DNA of 64,000 nucleotides from Streptomonospora litoralis (GTDB lineage Bacteria > Actinomycetota > Actinomycetes > Streptosporangiales > Streptosporangiaceae). The stretch covers positions 3,095,101 to 3,159,100 of the forward strand of contig NZ_CP036455.1 of NCBI RefSeq assembly GCF_004323735.1, given 5' to 3'. Positions 1-8,397 of this stretch are shown here, piece after piece; positions within the stretch are counted from its first letter, which is position 1, and the number at the start of each line of letters is the position of its first letter. The notes beneath the pieces are model-generated. The model made no database searches, was not told the origin of the DNA, and saw only the letters and a list, made by a program, of their open reading frames with translations. The position numbers and the translations under genes were made by a program.

Positions 1-759
1 GCCGGTGCGCCCGCCCAGGTCGCGGGCCGCGGCGCCGGCCACGGCCGCGGTGTCGCGGCCCTCCGGTGCGCCTCCGGTGACCACCACGCGGCGGCCCTGG
101 GCGGCGAGCGCGGCCACGGTGTCCTCCGCGAGCGGCCGCGGGATGGCGCGGGCCGGTGCCGAGGCCCCGGCGTGGAGGGCGACGTAGCCGGGGCCGCCCG
201 CCAGGTGCGCGGTCTCGGGCAGCGGGCCGCGGATGCGCGGCGCACCGTCGTCGCCGGGCGGCAGCCGGTAGCCGGCCGCCTCGGCCAGGTGCAGCATGCG
301 CTCGGCTTCGGGACGGGTGTGGTCGGTGCGGTGGCGCAGGTTGAGCAGGGAGCCCGGGTAGTCCTCGCAGGCCGCCCCGATCCAGCCTACGCCGGCCAGT
401 CGCAGCAGGGCCGCCAGCGGCAGCGGCGACTGGTGGAAGGAGGTCAGGATGAGCGCGGCGGCGGGGTCCTCGGCCCGCACGGCGGCGATGAGGTCCTCGG
501 CGCTTCGCGGCGTCAGCGCGGGCGGCTCGGGGTCGATCCAGGGCGCGCACCACTGGAGCACCCGGTCGACGCCCGGCAGCAGGTCGGCGGCGGCGCGTCC
601 GCGGGGGCCGGCGAGCAGCACGAGGCGGTCGGCGCCGCCGGCCGCGGCGCGCACGGCCGGGCCGGCGAGCAGGACGTCGCCGACGTTGTCCATACGCGCC
701 ACCAGCACGGTGCCGCCGCGCGGCGCCGGGGCGCCTTCACCGGTTCCGGGCGCGCTCAT
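1..759 (-). CDS. GT9-family glycosyltransferase (heptosyltransferase-like), 3' end outside window
   Basis: The ATG at 759-757 opens a stop-free frame of 253 codons that runs off the window edge, so the C-terminus is missing. The protein begins with a short disordered leader, then VLVARMDNVGDVLLAGPAVRA, the nucleotide-sugar/ADP-heptose GT9 N-terminal signature, and later has VALHAGASAPAR, where GT9 enzymes begin their donor-binding half. GT9 proteins transfer heptose or related sugars to a glycan acceptor at the cytoplasmic membrane face. The start overlaps the stop of the upstream glycosyltransferase gene by 4 bp (ATGA), so the two are probably translationally coupled in one minus-strand operon. 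The acceptor and the actual sugar are unknown. Confidence 0.85.
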   Translation of the reverse strand, partial: MSAPGTGEGAPAPRGGTVLVARMDNVGDVLLAGPAVRAAAGGADRLVLLAGPRGRAAADLLPGVDRVLQWCAPWIDPEPPALTPRSAEDLIAAVRAEDPAAALILTSFHQSPLPLAALLRLAGVGWIGAACEDYPGSLLNLRHRTDHTRPEAERMLHLAEAAGYRLPPGDDGAPRIRGPLPETAHLAGGPGYVALHAGASAPARAIPRPLAEDTVAALAAQGRRVVVTGGAPEGRDTAAVAGAAARDLGGRTG

Positions 760-2390
760 CGTGCACTCCCGCGCAGCAGGCGGCGCACGGCCGAGGTCAG
801 CCGGGCGGCGGTCTCGGGCGCCGCCGCCGTCTCCGCAGGCCGGGTCGCCGGGCCCGGGACCAGGACGGCGCGGGCCCCGGCGGCCCGGGCGGCGTCGACG
901 TCGGCGCCGATGTCGCCGATGACCGCGCACTCCTCGGGTGCCACGCCGAGTTCGGCGGCGGCGGCGTCGACGAGTCCCGGCCGGGGTTTGCGGCAGGCGC
1001 AACCGTCGTCGGCGCCGTGGGTGCACACGGCCCAGACGTCGAAGGGGCCCAGTCGCCCCTCTACCTCGGCGTTGACGGCGTCGAGCTGTTCGGCGGCGAT
1101 GAACCCGCGGGCGACGCCGGACTGGTTGCTGACCACACCCAGGCGCAGTCCGGCGGAGCGCACGCGCCGCAGGGCGCGCCGCGCTCCGGGCAGCGGCCGG
1201 ACACGGTCGGGGTCGGCGTTGTAGGCGACGTCGTACACGAGCGTGCCGTCGCGGTCGAACAGGACGGCCTTGACGGGCCGGTCGGCGTGCGGAAGCGCGC
1301 CGCGGTGGCGCCACTCCCCCAGCAGCCGCTGCGCGCAGGCCGCGGGCGGGATGAGGACGCTGGTGACCGCCATCCGCACGACCTCGTCCGCGCTGCGCGG
1401 CCCCGGCGCGATCCGCCGCCAGGCGAATTCGGCGGTGGCCGCGAACCAGAGCAGGCCCAGTCCGGCGGCGAGGCCGCCGCCGAGCCGCGCGGTGCGTGCG
1501 GGCGCCGCGGGCGGGTCCGCGAGCCGCCGACCGGCGACGCGGACACGCCCGGAGGCGGGAGGCCCGTGGTGCGGCCGTCGTCCGCGCGCCGCGCCGGAAG
1601 CGCCGACCGCGGCGACCGCGCCGGCCAGCGCGGCGGTGGTGAGGACGTGGCGCGGCAGCCGTCCGGGCGGCTCGCCGACGCGTTCGCGCCAGTTCGGCCC
1701 GTGCCGCCGCATCAGCGCGTCGTCGGCGTTGCCGGCCTGGGCGGCGACGCTGCGCAGGAGCCGGTCGTCGCGCACCACCGGGTGCACGCTGCGCCGCGTG
1801 CCGGTGACGAGTCCGTAGCCGGCGTCGAGCACCCGCAGCGCGATGTCGGTGTCTTCGCGGTAGGCCCGCTTGAACCGGCGGTCGAAGCCGTCGACGGCCT
1901 CCAGCGCGGAGCGGCGGTAGGCCATGTCCGCGGTGATCCAGGCCGCGCCAGCCAGGGCGAGCGTTCCCCGCTCGGCGTCGGTGGGGCGCCGACCGGCAGG
2001 CGGCGGCACCTCGATGCGTCCCTGGCTGCCGCCGATTCCGGCGGAGCAGGCGGCGAGGTCCTCCGCCAGCCGCGCGGTCCAGTCGGGGCCGGGCAGCACA
2101 TCGTCGTCCAGGAAGACTACCCAGGGCGTCGCCGTCCGGCGCCACCCGAGGTCGCGGGCGCAGGCCGGACCGCGCCCGCCCGAGCGCACCAGGGTGATGC
2201 CGGGAGCACCGGCGCCCGCCGGCGGCCCGTGCGGGTGCGCCCGGTCGTCGACCACGACGACCTCGGCGGGTGCGTGCGGCCCGTCGTCCAGCAGCGGGCG
2301 CAGCGTCTCGGCCAGGGCGGGGCGGCCCACCGTGGGAACCACGACGGAGTAGGCCGGTGCGCTGCCGAAGGCCGCGGGAGTGCGCTGCAC
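756..2390 (-). CDS. Fusion protein: GT2 glycosyltransferase + GmhB-type HAD phosphatase
   Basis: The 544-residue product has two enzymatic parts. Residues ~14-240 are a GT-A fold family 2 transferase: SVVVPTVGR at the start, an acidic cluster VVFLDDD near 91-97, and the acceptor-loop signature with RAYREDTDIALR near 175-186. A hydrophobic linker follows (~250-360). Residues ~372-515 are a HAD phosphatase of the heptose-1,7-bisphosphate/histidinol-phosphate type: FDRDGTL (378-384, nucleophile Asp), VSNQSG (~420), zinc ligands C456, H458, C464 and C466, and IGD (~491). Zinc ligands of this pattern are known in GmhB. The start is GTG at 2390, 1 bp after the carbamoyltransferase stop, so it is probably co-transcribed with it. 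The fusion suggests that making a sugar-nucleotide precursor and transferring a sugar are linked; the exact substrate is inference. Confidence 0.85.
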   Translation of the reverse strand: MQRTPAAFGSAPAYSVVVPTVGRPALAETLRPLLDDGPHAPAEVVVVDDRAHPHGPPAGAGAPGITLVRSGGRGPACARDLGWRRTATPWVVFLDDDVLPGPDWTARLAEDLAACSAGIGGSQGRIEVPPPAGRRPTDAERGTLALAGAAWITADMAYRRSALEAVDGFDRRFKRAYREDTDIALRVLDAGYGLVTGTRRSVHPVVRDDRLLRSVAAQAGNADDALMRRHGPNWRERVGEPPGRLPRHVLTTAALAGAVAAVGASGAARGRRPHHGPPASGRVRVAGRRLADPPAAPARTARLGGGLAAGLGLLWFAATAEFAWRRIAPGPRSADEVVRMAVTSVLIPPAACAQRLLGEWRHRGALPHADRPVKAVLFDRDGTLVYDVAYNADPDRVRPLPGARRALRRVRSAGLRLGVVSNQSGVARGFIAAEQLDAVNAEVEGRLGPFDVWAVCTHGADDGCACRKPRPGLVDAAAAELGVAPEECAVIGDIGADVDAARAAGARAVLVPGPATRPAETAAAPETAARLTSAVRRLLRGSAR

Positions 2391-2391
2391 G

Positions 2392-4044
2392 TCAGCCCCT
2401 CCCGTTCAGGCCGGTGCGCCGCACCGCGAAGGGGCCCAGCGCCAGCAGGTCGACCGGGGAGGAGCCGAAGCACTCCAGGGCGTCGCGGGGACTGTCGACC
2501 ATGGGGCGCCCGGCCGTGTTGAGGCTGGTGTTGATGAGCACGCCTACGCCGGTACGGGCCTCGAAGCGCTCCAGCAGCCGGCTGAGCAGTTCCTGCGAGT
2601 GTTCGACGGTCTGCACGCGGGCCGTTCGGTCGGTGTGCACCACAGCGGGTATCCGTTCGCGCCACTCGGGGGCCACGTCGTGCACGAAGAGCATGTAGGG
2701 ACTGGGCAGCGGTCCGCGGGAGAAGATCTCGCCGGCCCGTTCGGCGGACACCATCGGCGCCACCGGCCGGAAGCTCTCGCGGCCCTTGACACCGTTGAGG
2801 CGGTCCAGGTTGGCCGCGCGGGTGGGATTGGCCAGCAGGGAGCGGCAGCCCAGTGCGCGCGGCCCGTACTCGCTGCGCCCCTGGAACCAGGCGACCAGTT
2901 CGTCGCGCGCCAGTGCGGCCGCGACCGTGTCGGCGAGGTCGTCGGGCCGCTCGTAGGCGATGTCCGCGGCGTCGAGGGCGGCCGCGAGTTCGGCCTCGGT
3001 CCAGCCGCGCCCCAAATCGGCGCCTGCCATGGGCTCGGGGTCCTCGCCCGCGGCCTGCGCCAGGTGCAGGGCGCCGCCCAGCGCGGTTCCGGCGTCGCCT
3101 GCGGCGGGCTGCACCCAGACCTCCTCGAACGGCCCTTCCGCGGCGATGCGGGTGTTGGCGACGCAGTTCAGCGCGACTCCCCCGGCCATGGCCAGCCGCG
3201 GCAGGCCGGTCTCGCGGTGCAGCCAGAAGACCAGGTCGAGCAGCACCTCCTCCAGCCGCTGCTGCATGCTGGCGGCGAGGTCGGCGTGCTCCGCGGTCAC
3301 CTCGCCGCCGGGCCGGCGGCGCTTGGCGAAAGCGGTGAAGTCGACGGGGTCGACGCGCACGCCGCCGTCGCCGCCGGGGGCGATCAGCTCGCGCAGCGCG
3401 CCGATGTAGCGCGGCCGCCCGGACGAGGCCAGCGCCATGACCTTGTACTCGTCGCTGGAGCGCTGGAATCCGAGGTGGTCGGTGAGGTTCTCGTAGATCA
3501 GCCCGAGCGAGTGCGGCAGGCTCTGGCGGGCCAGGATCTCCAGTTCACCGCCGCGGTAGGCGCCGGCCAGGTGGGCGGCGTCCTCGCCGCGGCCGTCGGC
3601 GGCGAAGACGGCGCAGTCGCGTCCGGCGCCGGACGCGGGCGCGGCCAGCCCCGCGGAGGCGGCGTGGGCGACGTGGTGGGGCACGTGGTGCACCCGCTCG
3701 GGATCCAGGCCGGGCAGCGCGGTCGACAGGAACGCGGGCGCGCGCCGGGTGTAGAGGGTGCGCAGGTCCTCCCAGGCCGGGTCGAGCCCTTCCAGGTCGG
3801 GCCGGACCAGCGAGGGGTCGTAGGAGTAGGCGACCCCGTCCAGGTCGGCGGGCGCGATACCGGCGAAGTCCAGGCACCAGCGCATGGCCTGCTCGGGCAG
3901 CTCCCACGCCGAGAACGGCACCGGCTTCTTGCCGTGCTTGCGCCGGCTGAACCGCTCCTCCTCGGCCGCGGCCACCACGGCGCCGTCGACGACGAGCGCG
4001 GCGGCCGGGTCGTGGAAGACTGCGTTGACTCCGAGGAACCGCAT
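2392..4044 (-). CDS. Carbamoyltransferase, NodU/CmcH family
   Basis: The 550-residue product matches the usual length of O-carbamoyltransferases that move a carbamoyl group from carbamoyl phosphate, via carbamoyl-AMP, to a sugar or antibiotic hydroxyl. It begins MRFLGVNAVFHDPAAALV, typical of the ASKHA-fold N-domain, followed by the metal-binding HH-x2-H stretch near residue 123-127, then MAGGVALNCVAN, QPAAGDAGTALGGAL, and the C-terminal-domain signatures QGRSEYGPRALGCRSLLA and INTSLNTAGRPMV. The ATG at 4044 was chosen because GGAGGAG sits just upstream; the open frame extends 112 codons further but without family similarity. It is the first gene of the minus-strand glycan operon, so the acceptor is probably the sugar added by the downstream transferases. 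Confidence 0.92.
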   Translation of the reverse strand: MRFLGVNAVFHDPAAALVVDGAVVAAAEEERFSRRKHGKKPVPFSAWELPEQAMRWCLDFAGIAPADLDGVAYSYDPSLVRPDLEGLDPAWEDLRTLYTRRAPAFLSTALPGLDPERVHHVPHHVAHAASAGLAAPASGAGRDCAVFAADGRGEDAAHLAGAYRGGELEILARQSLPHSLGLIYENLTDHLGFQRSSDEYKVMALASSGRPRYIGALRELIAPGGDGGVRVDPVDFTAFAKRRRPGGEVTAEHADLAASMQQRLEEVLLDLVFWLHRETGLPRLAMAGGVALNCVANTRIAAEGPFEEVWVQPAAGDAGTALGGALHLAQAAGEDPEPMAGADLGRGWTEAELAAALDAADIAYERPDDLADTVAAALARDELVAWFQGRSEYGPRALGCRSLLANPTRAANLDRLNGVKGRESFRPVAPMVSAERAGEIFSRGPLPSPYMLFVHDVAPEWRERIPAVVHTDRTARVQTVEHSQELLSRLLERFEARTGVGVLINTSLNTAGRPMVDSPRDALECFGSSPVDLLALGPFAVRRTGLNGRG

Positions 4045-4302
4045 CGGCCGGCTCTCCTCCCCCGTTGCTCCCCGCTCCCCACGCGACGTGGGGTCCGTGT
4101 GCCCGCTGTTGCCGCGGGGCACGATCAGTCGACTACCAATCGAAGCGGCGCTGAAACAGCGTTGCCGATTACACCGGGCACTATAGTCACTCTCAGTAAT
4201 CAAACTCCATTGTGCCGCCCGTGTCGGCGGCACAGCGGCACACGGCAGGCAGCACCGGCGGCAGGCGGCGGCCGATCGCCCCCGACCGGGTTGCGACACA
4301 CG

Positions 4303-4336
4303 CCCGCGGGCGCCCGGTCGTCCGGACGCCCGCGGG
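4303..4336 (-). terminator. Hairpin terminator after the Clp ATPase gene
   Basis: A perfect 10-bp inverted repeat, CCCGCGGGCG at 4303-4312 and CGCCCGCGGG at 4327-4336, lies 13 bp past the Clp stop codon. There is no U-tract, as is common in high-GC actinomycetes. The remaining intergenic DNA up to 4044 is locally AT-richer (about 4130-4210) and contains the palindrome ACTATAGT near 4180, a plausible promoter zone for the carbamoyltransferase operon, but no convincing -35 could be paired with it. Confidence 0.6.
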
Positions 4337-4348
4337 TCGATCAGGTCC

Positions 4349-6892
4349 TCAGGCGGTGCTCGACGCGGGCCGCCGGGCACTGGAGTCGACGGTGAAGTCG
4401 AGTCCGTCGTCGCCGACCCCGACCGCGACGTGGTCTCCCGGCGCGATCTCGCCGCTGAGCAGCATGGAGGAGAGCCGGTTGCCGACGCTGCGCTGGATGG
4501 TGCGCGCCAGCGGGCGGGCGCCGAACTCGGGCTGGTGGCCGGTGGTGGCCAGCCACCGGACGGCCTCGTCGCCGAAGTCGATCCCGATGTCCTGGGCGTG
4601 CAGTCGGCGCGCGGTGTCCTCCAGCATCAGCCGGGTGATCTCGGCCAGCTCATCATCGCTGAGCTGGGAGAAGACGATGATCTCGTCCACCCGGTTGAGG
4701 AACTCCGGCCGGAACTCGTCGCGCAGGCGGGCCATGATGCGGTCGCGGGTGGCGCGGTCGCGATCGCCGTCGCCGGCGCCGGTGAACCCGATCGGGCCGC
4801 CGCCGGTGATGAACTCCGAGCCCAGGTTGCTGGTCATGATGACCACCACGTTGCGGAAGTCCACGGTGCGCCCCTGGCCGTCGGTGAGGCGCCCGTCGTC
4901 CAGCATCTGCAGCAGCAGGTTGAAGATGTCGGGGTGCGCCTTCTCGATCTCGTCCAGCAGGATCACCGTGTAGGGCGAGCGGCGCACCGCCTCGGTGAGC
5001 TGGCCCGCCTCTTCGTAGCCGACGTAGCCGGGAGGCGCGCCCACCAGCCGCGCGGCGGTGTGGCGCTCCTGGAACTCGCTCATGTCGAAGCGCACCATCT
5101 GGTCCTGGGAGCCGAACAGCGCCTCCGCCAGGGCCCGCGCCAGCTCGGTCTTGCCCACGCCGGTGGGGCCGAGGAAGAGGAAGCTGCCGATGGGCCGGTC
5201 CGGTGAGGCCAGCCCCGCGCGGGAGCGCCGCACCGCCTCGGCCACGGCGGTGACCGCCTCGTCCTGGCCGATGACGCGGGTGTGCAGCCGATCCTCCAGG
5301 CCGGTCAGCCGCTCGCGCTCCTCCTCGGTGAGCTGGGAGACCGGGATCGAGGTGATCCGCGAGACGACCTCGGCGATGTCCTCGACGCCGACCTCGGGCA
5401 CCTGCTCGGCCCCGGAGTCGCGGGCCCGGTTGATGGACTCCCGCGTGCTGTTGATCTCGTCGCGGGCCTGTGAGGCGCCCTCGTAGTCCTCCTCGCGTAC
5501 CGCGTGCTCCTTGCGGGTCTCCAGCTCGCGCAGCCGCTCCTCCAGTTCCTGGACGTCGACGCTGGGCCGCTTGGCGCGCAGCCGCACCCGGGCGCCGGCC
5601 TGGTCGACCATGTCGATCGCCTTGTCGGGCAGGAACCGGTCGGAGACGTAGCGGTCGGACAGCTCGGCGGCGGCCACCAGCCCGTCGTCGGAGAAGCGCA
5701 CCTGGTGGTGGGCCTCGTAGCGGTCGCGCAGGCCGCGCAGGATCTCCACGGTGTCCTCGACGGAGGGCTCGGAGACCAGCACGGGCTGGAAGCGGCGCTC
5801 CAGCGCGGCGTCCTTCTCGATGTTCTGCCGGTACTCGTCGAGCGTCGTGGCGCCGATCATGTGCAGCTCACCCCGCGCCAGCGCGGGCTTGAGCATGTTG
5901 CCGGCGCTCATCGCGCCCTCGGCGCCGCCTGCGCCCACGACGGTGTGCAGCTCGTCGATGAATATCAGCAGCCGGTCGTCGTTGCGGATCTCCTCGATGA
6001 TGTTGCGGACCCGCTCCTCGAAGTCGCCCCGGTAGCGGGTGCCCGCGACGACCCCGGCCAGATCGAGCTGGACCAGCCGGCGGCCGCTGAGCGTGTCGGG
6101 GACGTCGTTGTCGTAGATGCGCTGGGCGATGCCCTCGACGATCGCGGTCTTGCCCACGCCCGGGTCGCCGATGAGCACCGGGTTGTTCTTGCGGCGGCGG
6201 GCCAGCACCTCGATGGTCTGCTCCACCTCCGACTCGCGCCCCATCACCGGGTCCAGGCGCCCCTCGGCGGCCAGCGCGGTCATGTCCGTGCCGTACTCGT
6301 CGAGGTTGGGCGTGCTGCTCTGCCGCTGCTCGGTGCCGCCCTGGCCGCCGGCCGCGGCGGAGGGGCCCGATCCGGCGGCCGACTGCAGCGCGTCGGGGGT
6401 CACCCCCGATTCCGAGAGCAGGCGGCCGATACGCGACTCACCGTTCACCGCGAGCGCGAAGAGCATGTGCTCGGGGGCGATGTAGGGCTGACCCAGCGCG
6501 CGGGCGATCTGGTGCGCGTCCAGCAGGGTGCGCTTGGCCGCCGGAGTCAGCGCCGGAATGCCCGGTCCGGCCTGGGGCACGCGTCCCGCCTCGGTCTCGG
6601 CGGACTTGGCCAGGGTGTCCGGATCGGCGCCGGTGCGCTGCACGAGCTCGCGGGTCGGCCCGTAGCGCAGCACCGCCCACAGCAGGTGGGCCGCGTCGAG
6701 GTCGGTGCCGTCGGTCTGGGAGGCGCGGGCGATCGCCTCGGAGACCACCTCGCGGGTCTTGGCGTCCATCAGCTTGGACAGGTCGACGCGCTGGGTGGAC
6801 CGGCGTGCGCCCCCCGGCCCGAAGAAGCGCGCCAGGAACTCCTCGAAGGAGCGGGGATCGAATCCGCCCCCCGACGGGAAGTCGTTGGTCAT
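4349..6892 (-). CDS. Clp AAA+ ATPase, ClpA/ClpC-type unfoldase subunit
   Basis: This 847-residue protein is a class I Clp/Hsp100 ATPase that unfolds substrates, normally for the ClpP protease. After a Gly/Phe-rich N-terminal extension (1-~35) come two Clp_N repeats (~40-170), D1 with Walker A GDPGVGKT (242-249) and Walker B LLIFIDE (~308-314), a short middle segment (~445-490) and D2 with Walker A GPTGVGKT (575-582) and Walker B VILLDE (~643-648). The tripeptide IGF at 701-703, just after TSNLGSEF, sits where ClpA/ClpC carry their IGL/VGF ClpP-docking loop, so it looks like a protease partner rather than a ClpB disaggregase. The short middle region also argues against ClpB. ATG 6892 is preceded by GAGGAGGT. 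Confidence 0.93.
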   Translation of the reverse strand: MTNDFPSGGGFDPRSFEEFLARFFGPGGARRSTQRVDLSKLMDAKTREVVSEAIARASQTDGTDLDAAHLLWAVLRYGPTRELVQRTGADPDTLAKSAETEAGRVPQAGPGIPALTPAAKRTLLDAHQIARALGQPYIAPEHMLFALAVNGESRIGRLLSESGVTPDALQSAAGSGPSAAAGGQGGTEQRQSSTPNLDEYGTDMTALAAEGRLDPVMGRESEVEQTIEVLARRRKNNPVLIGDPGVGKTAIVEGIAQRIYDNDVPDTLSGRRLVQLDLAGVVAGTRYRGDFEERVRNIIEEIRNDDRLLIFIDELHTVVGAGGAEGAMSAGNMLKPALARGELHMIGATTLDEYRQNIEKDAALERRFQPVLVSEPSVEDTVEILRGLRDRYEAHHQVRFSDDGLVAAAELSDRYVSDRFLPDKAIDMVDQAGARVRLRAKRPSVDVQELEERLRELETRKEHAVREEDYEGASQARDEINSTRESINRARDSGAEQVPEVGVEDIAEVVSRITSIPVSQLTEEERERLTGLEDRLHTRVIGQDEAVTAVAEAVRRSRAGLASPDRPIGSFLFLGPTGVGKTELARALAEALFGSQDQMVRFDMSEFQERHTAARLVGAPPGYVGYEEAGQLTEAVRRSPYTVILLDEIEKAHPDIFNLLLQMLDDGRLTDGQGRTVDFRNVVVIMTSNLGSEFITGGGPIGFTGAGDGDRDRATRDRIMARLRDEFRPEFLNRVDEIIVFSQLSDDELAEITRLMLEDTARRLHAQDIGIDFGDEAVRWLATTGHQPEFGARPLARTIQRSVGNRLSSMLLSGEIAPGDHVAVGVGDDGLDFTVDSSARRPASSTA

Positions 6893-6913
6893 CGCGGGAC
6901 CTCCTCATCGAAA

Positions 6914-6937
6914 GGGGCGCCCGCTGTCGGGCACCCC
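6914..6937 (-). terminator. Hairpin between small conserved gene and Clp gene
   Basis: GGGGCGCCCG at 6914-6923 can pair with CGGGCACCCC at 6928-6937 around a 4-nt loop, with one mismatch. It sits after the stop of the upstream minus-strand gene and before the Clp start, suggesting that the two genes are at least partly separated transcriptionally. Confidence 0.45.
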
Positions 6938-6962
6938 CGTACGGACGCGGTCGTGCTCCGCC

Positions 6963-7322
6963 TCATCCGGTGCCGGGCTGGTAGTCGCCCTTGGGTTCGG
7001 CCGGCTGTGCGGGCACGCCGTGCGGCGGCGGGTTGCCGTGGGGCGCCTGGCCCCGGGAGCTGACATCGGAACCACCGCGGGGCGCCTCCGGGGTCTCGGG
7101 ATGGAAGGTCTGGTCGCCGCCGCTGGGTTCGGCGCCGTTCTCCAGTTCGTCCAAGCGGGACCGGAGGATCGCCAGCACGTTGGTCCGGTCGGCGTGGCCG
7201 GATTCGTAGTCGATCAGATCGCGCATCTGCTCCAGCGTCAGCGCTCGGACGCGGTGCTGCAGCGTTCCGATCGGCAGGCCCTCATAACCCGGGATCGGAG
7301 GCACGGGCTGCTCAGCGGACAT
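6963..7322 (-). CDS. Conserved actinobacterial small protein (LPIGTLQHRVRALT motif)
   Basis: The 119-residue product has a Pro-rich N-terminus, a conserved core LPIGTLQHRVRALTLEQM followed by a helical segment with NVLAILRSRLDEL (~40-60), and a low-complexity Pro/Gly/Gln tail. The core matches, from memory, a family of uncharacterised actinobacterial proteins whose members contain 'LPLGTLQHRIRSL' and end 'EGAEPS' after the helix; here ENGAEPS is also present. No catalytic residues are visible. The function is unknown; a helical adaptor or regulatory role is only a guess. ATG 7322 is the only plausible start. It lies upstream of and in the same direction as the Clp gene. Confidence 0.7.
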   Translation of the reverse strand: MSAEQPVPPIPGYEGLPIGTLQHRVRALTLEQMRDLIDYESGHADRTNVLAILRSRLDELENGAEPSGGDQTFHPETPEAPRGGSDVSSRGQAPHGNPPPHGVPAQPAEPKGDYQPGTG

Positions 7323-7550
7323 CGACGGTCACCCCGTTCCCCGCCTTCTCGTCTCGAACGGCGCCGCCGGGCGGCGCCGCGGCTGCCTCGTCGGCCGCCG
7401 CTACCCGCACCCCTGCAGGCGAAACAGCCGGTGGCGGGCGGCGCCGCACGTGCACGGTGACGCCCGGCGGCGCGGGCCCCGGGCGACGTTTGGCGCGGGC
7501 GGTGGGTGATAGGTGAACGGTGCGCGTGCACCGCCGCGGAAAGGAGCGAC

Positions 7551-7943
7551 ATGAGCACCATTCCCGCCGACCGGGAGGACATCCTGCGCAAACCCGGCTT
7601 CGCCCACGTGGCGACGCTGGGCCCGCGGGGCGAGCCGCAGGCCAACCCGGTCTGGATCGACTGGGACGGCGAGTTCCTCCGCTTCAGCCAGACCCGCGGC
7701 AGGCAGAAGTACCGCAACCTGCTGCGCGACGACCGCATCTCGATGTCGGTGCAGGACCCCGACGATCCGTACCGCTACATCGAGGTCCGCGGGCGGGTCG
7801 AGTCGATCGCGGAGGACGACGGCAACGCCTTCATCGACCGCTTGGCCCAGCGCTACATCGACCAGGACCGCTACCCGTGGGCGGAGCCGGGCGAGGAGCG
7901 GATCGTGATCGCCGTGCGCCCGGAGCACACCACCAAGCAGTGA
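7551..7943 (+). CDS. PPOX-class (F420/FMN-type) oxidoreductase, split beta-barrel
   Basis: The 130-residue product has the pattern of actinobacterial pyridoxamine-phosphate-oxidase-like proteins that bind FMN or F420: GFAHVATLGPRGEPQANPVW at the start of the barrel, then SQTRGRQKYRNLLRDDRIS and the closing strand YRYIEVRGRVESI. Such proteins reduce small molecules or bind the deazaflavin; the substrate is not predictable. ATG 7551 is chosen for the AAAGGAG eight bases upstream; the frame is open 15 codons further upstream without similarity. It appears to be monocistronic. A similar but distinct PPOX gene is at 41490-41951. Confidence 0.85.
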   Translation: MSTIPADREDILRKPGFAHVATLGPRGEPQANPVWIDWDGEFLRFSQTRGRQKYRNLLRDDRISMSVQDPDDPYRYIEVRGRVESIAEDDGNAFIDRLAQRYIDQDRYPWAEPGEERIVIAVRPEHTTKQ

Positions 7944-8265
7944 CGCCGGCGGGGGTCCCGCGCCGCTCGCCGCCGGGGCGGGACCGCTCCCCCGAAGCGC
8001 GCGGCGGCACCCGGCGTGATTCGGCCGCGCCACCGGTGACGGGTAGAATCACTCCCGGGTCGTTCAATACTCAACAAAACGGCGATCCGAGCGTGCCGTC
8101 CCGGGCTGAGCGCATACCGGAACGCACGGGGCCGCGTGCCCGTTGCGACGGCACCGGCGCCGCGCCACTCGGCTGCGGATTCCGGCCGTACCCGGAGCGG
8201 GGTCACGGCTCCCTGGCGCCCCGCACGGCGGGGCGGCGCCGACCGGCCCTGCGGGCTCCATGACC

Positions 8266-8302
8266 GCGCCCGCGAGACCGTCCGTCCCGGTCTCGCGGGC
8301 GC
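8266..8302. terminator. Bidirectional terminator between PPOX gene and ctaD
   Basis: A perfect 15-bp stem (8266-8280 with 8288-8302) around a 7-nt loop lies in the 454-bp gap between two convergent genes (7944-8397). The rest of this gap holds no recognisable gene; a slightly AT-richer patch near 8045-8090 has no clear function. Confidence 0.65.
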
Positions 8303-8397
8303 GCCACTTCGGCGCAGGCGGGCGCCGGGCGCGCGCTCCGGTCGGCGACGCCGATTCTAGTGCCGGGCCGCCCGGCGAGAGCACCGGCCTGGCGGCG

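Noticed and set aside
172-1224. Long plus-strand open frame opposite the glycan operon
   Set aside because: Antisense shadow of the GT9 and GT2-GmhB genes; GC-rich DNA gives long open frames on the wrong strand, and the translation has no family similarity.
4130-4210. Defined promoter for the carbamoyltransferase operon at the ACTATAGT palindrome
   Set aside because: No -35 box at an acceptable distance; only the AT-richness supports a promoter.
2380-4395. 671-codon plus-strand frame over the carbamoyltransferase
   Set aside because: Antisense of a gene with clear catalytic motifs; no ribosome-binding site and no similarity.
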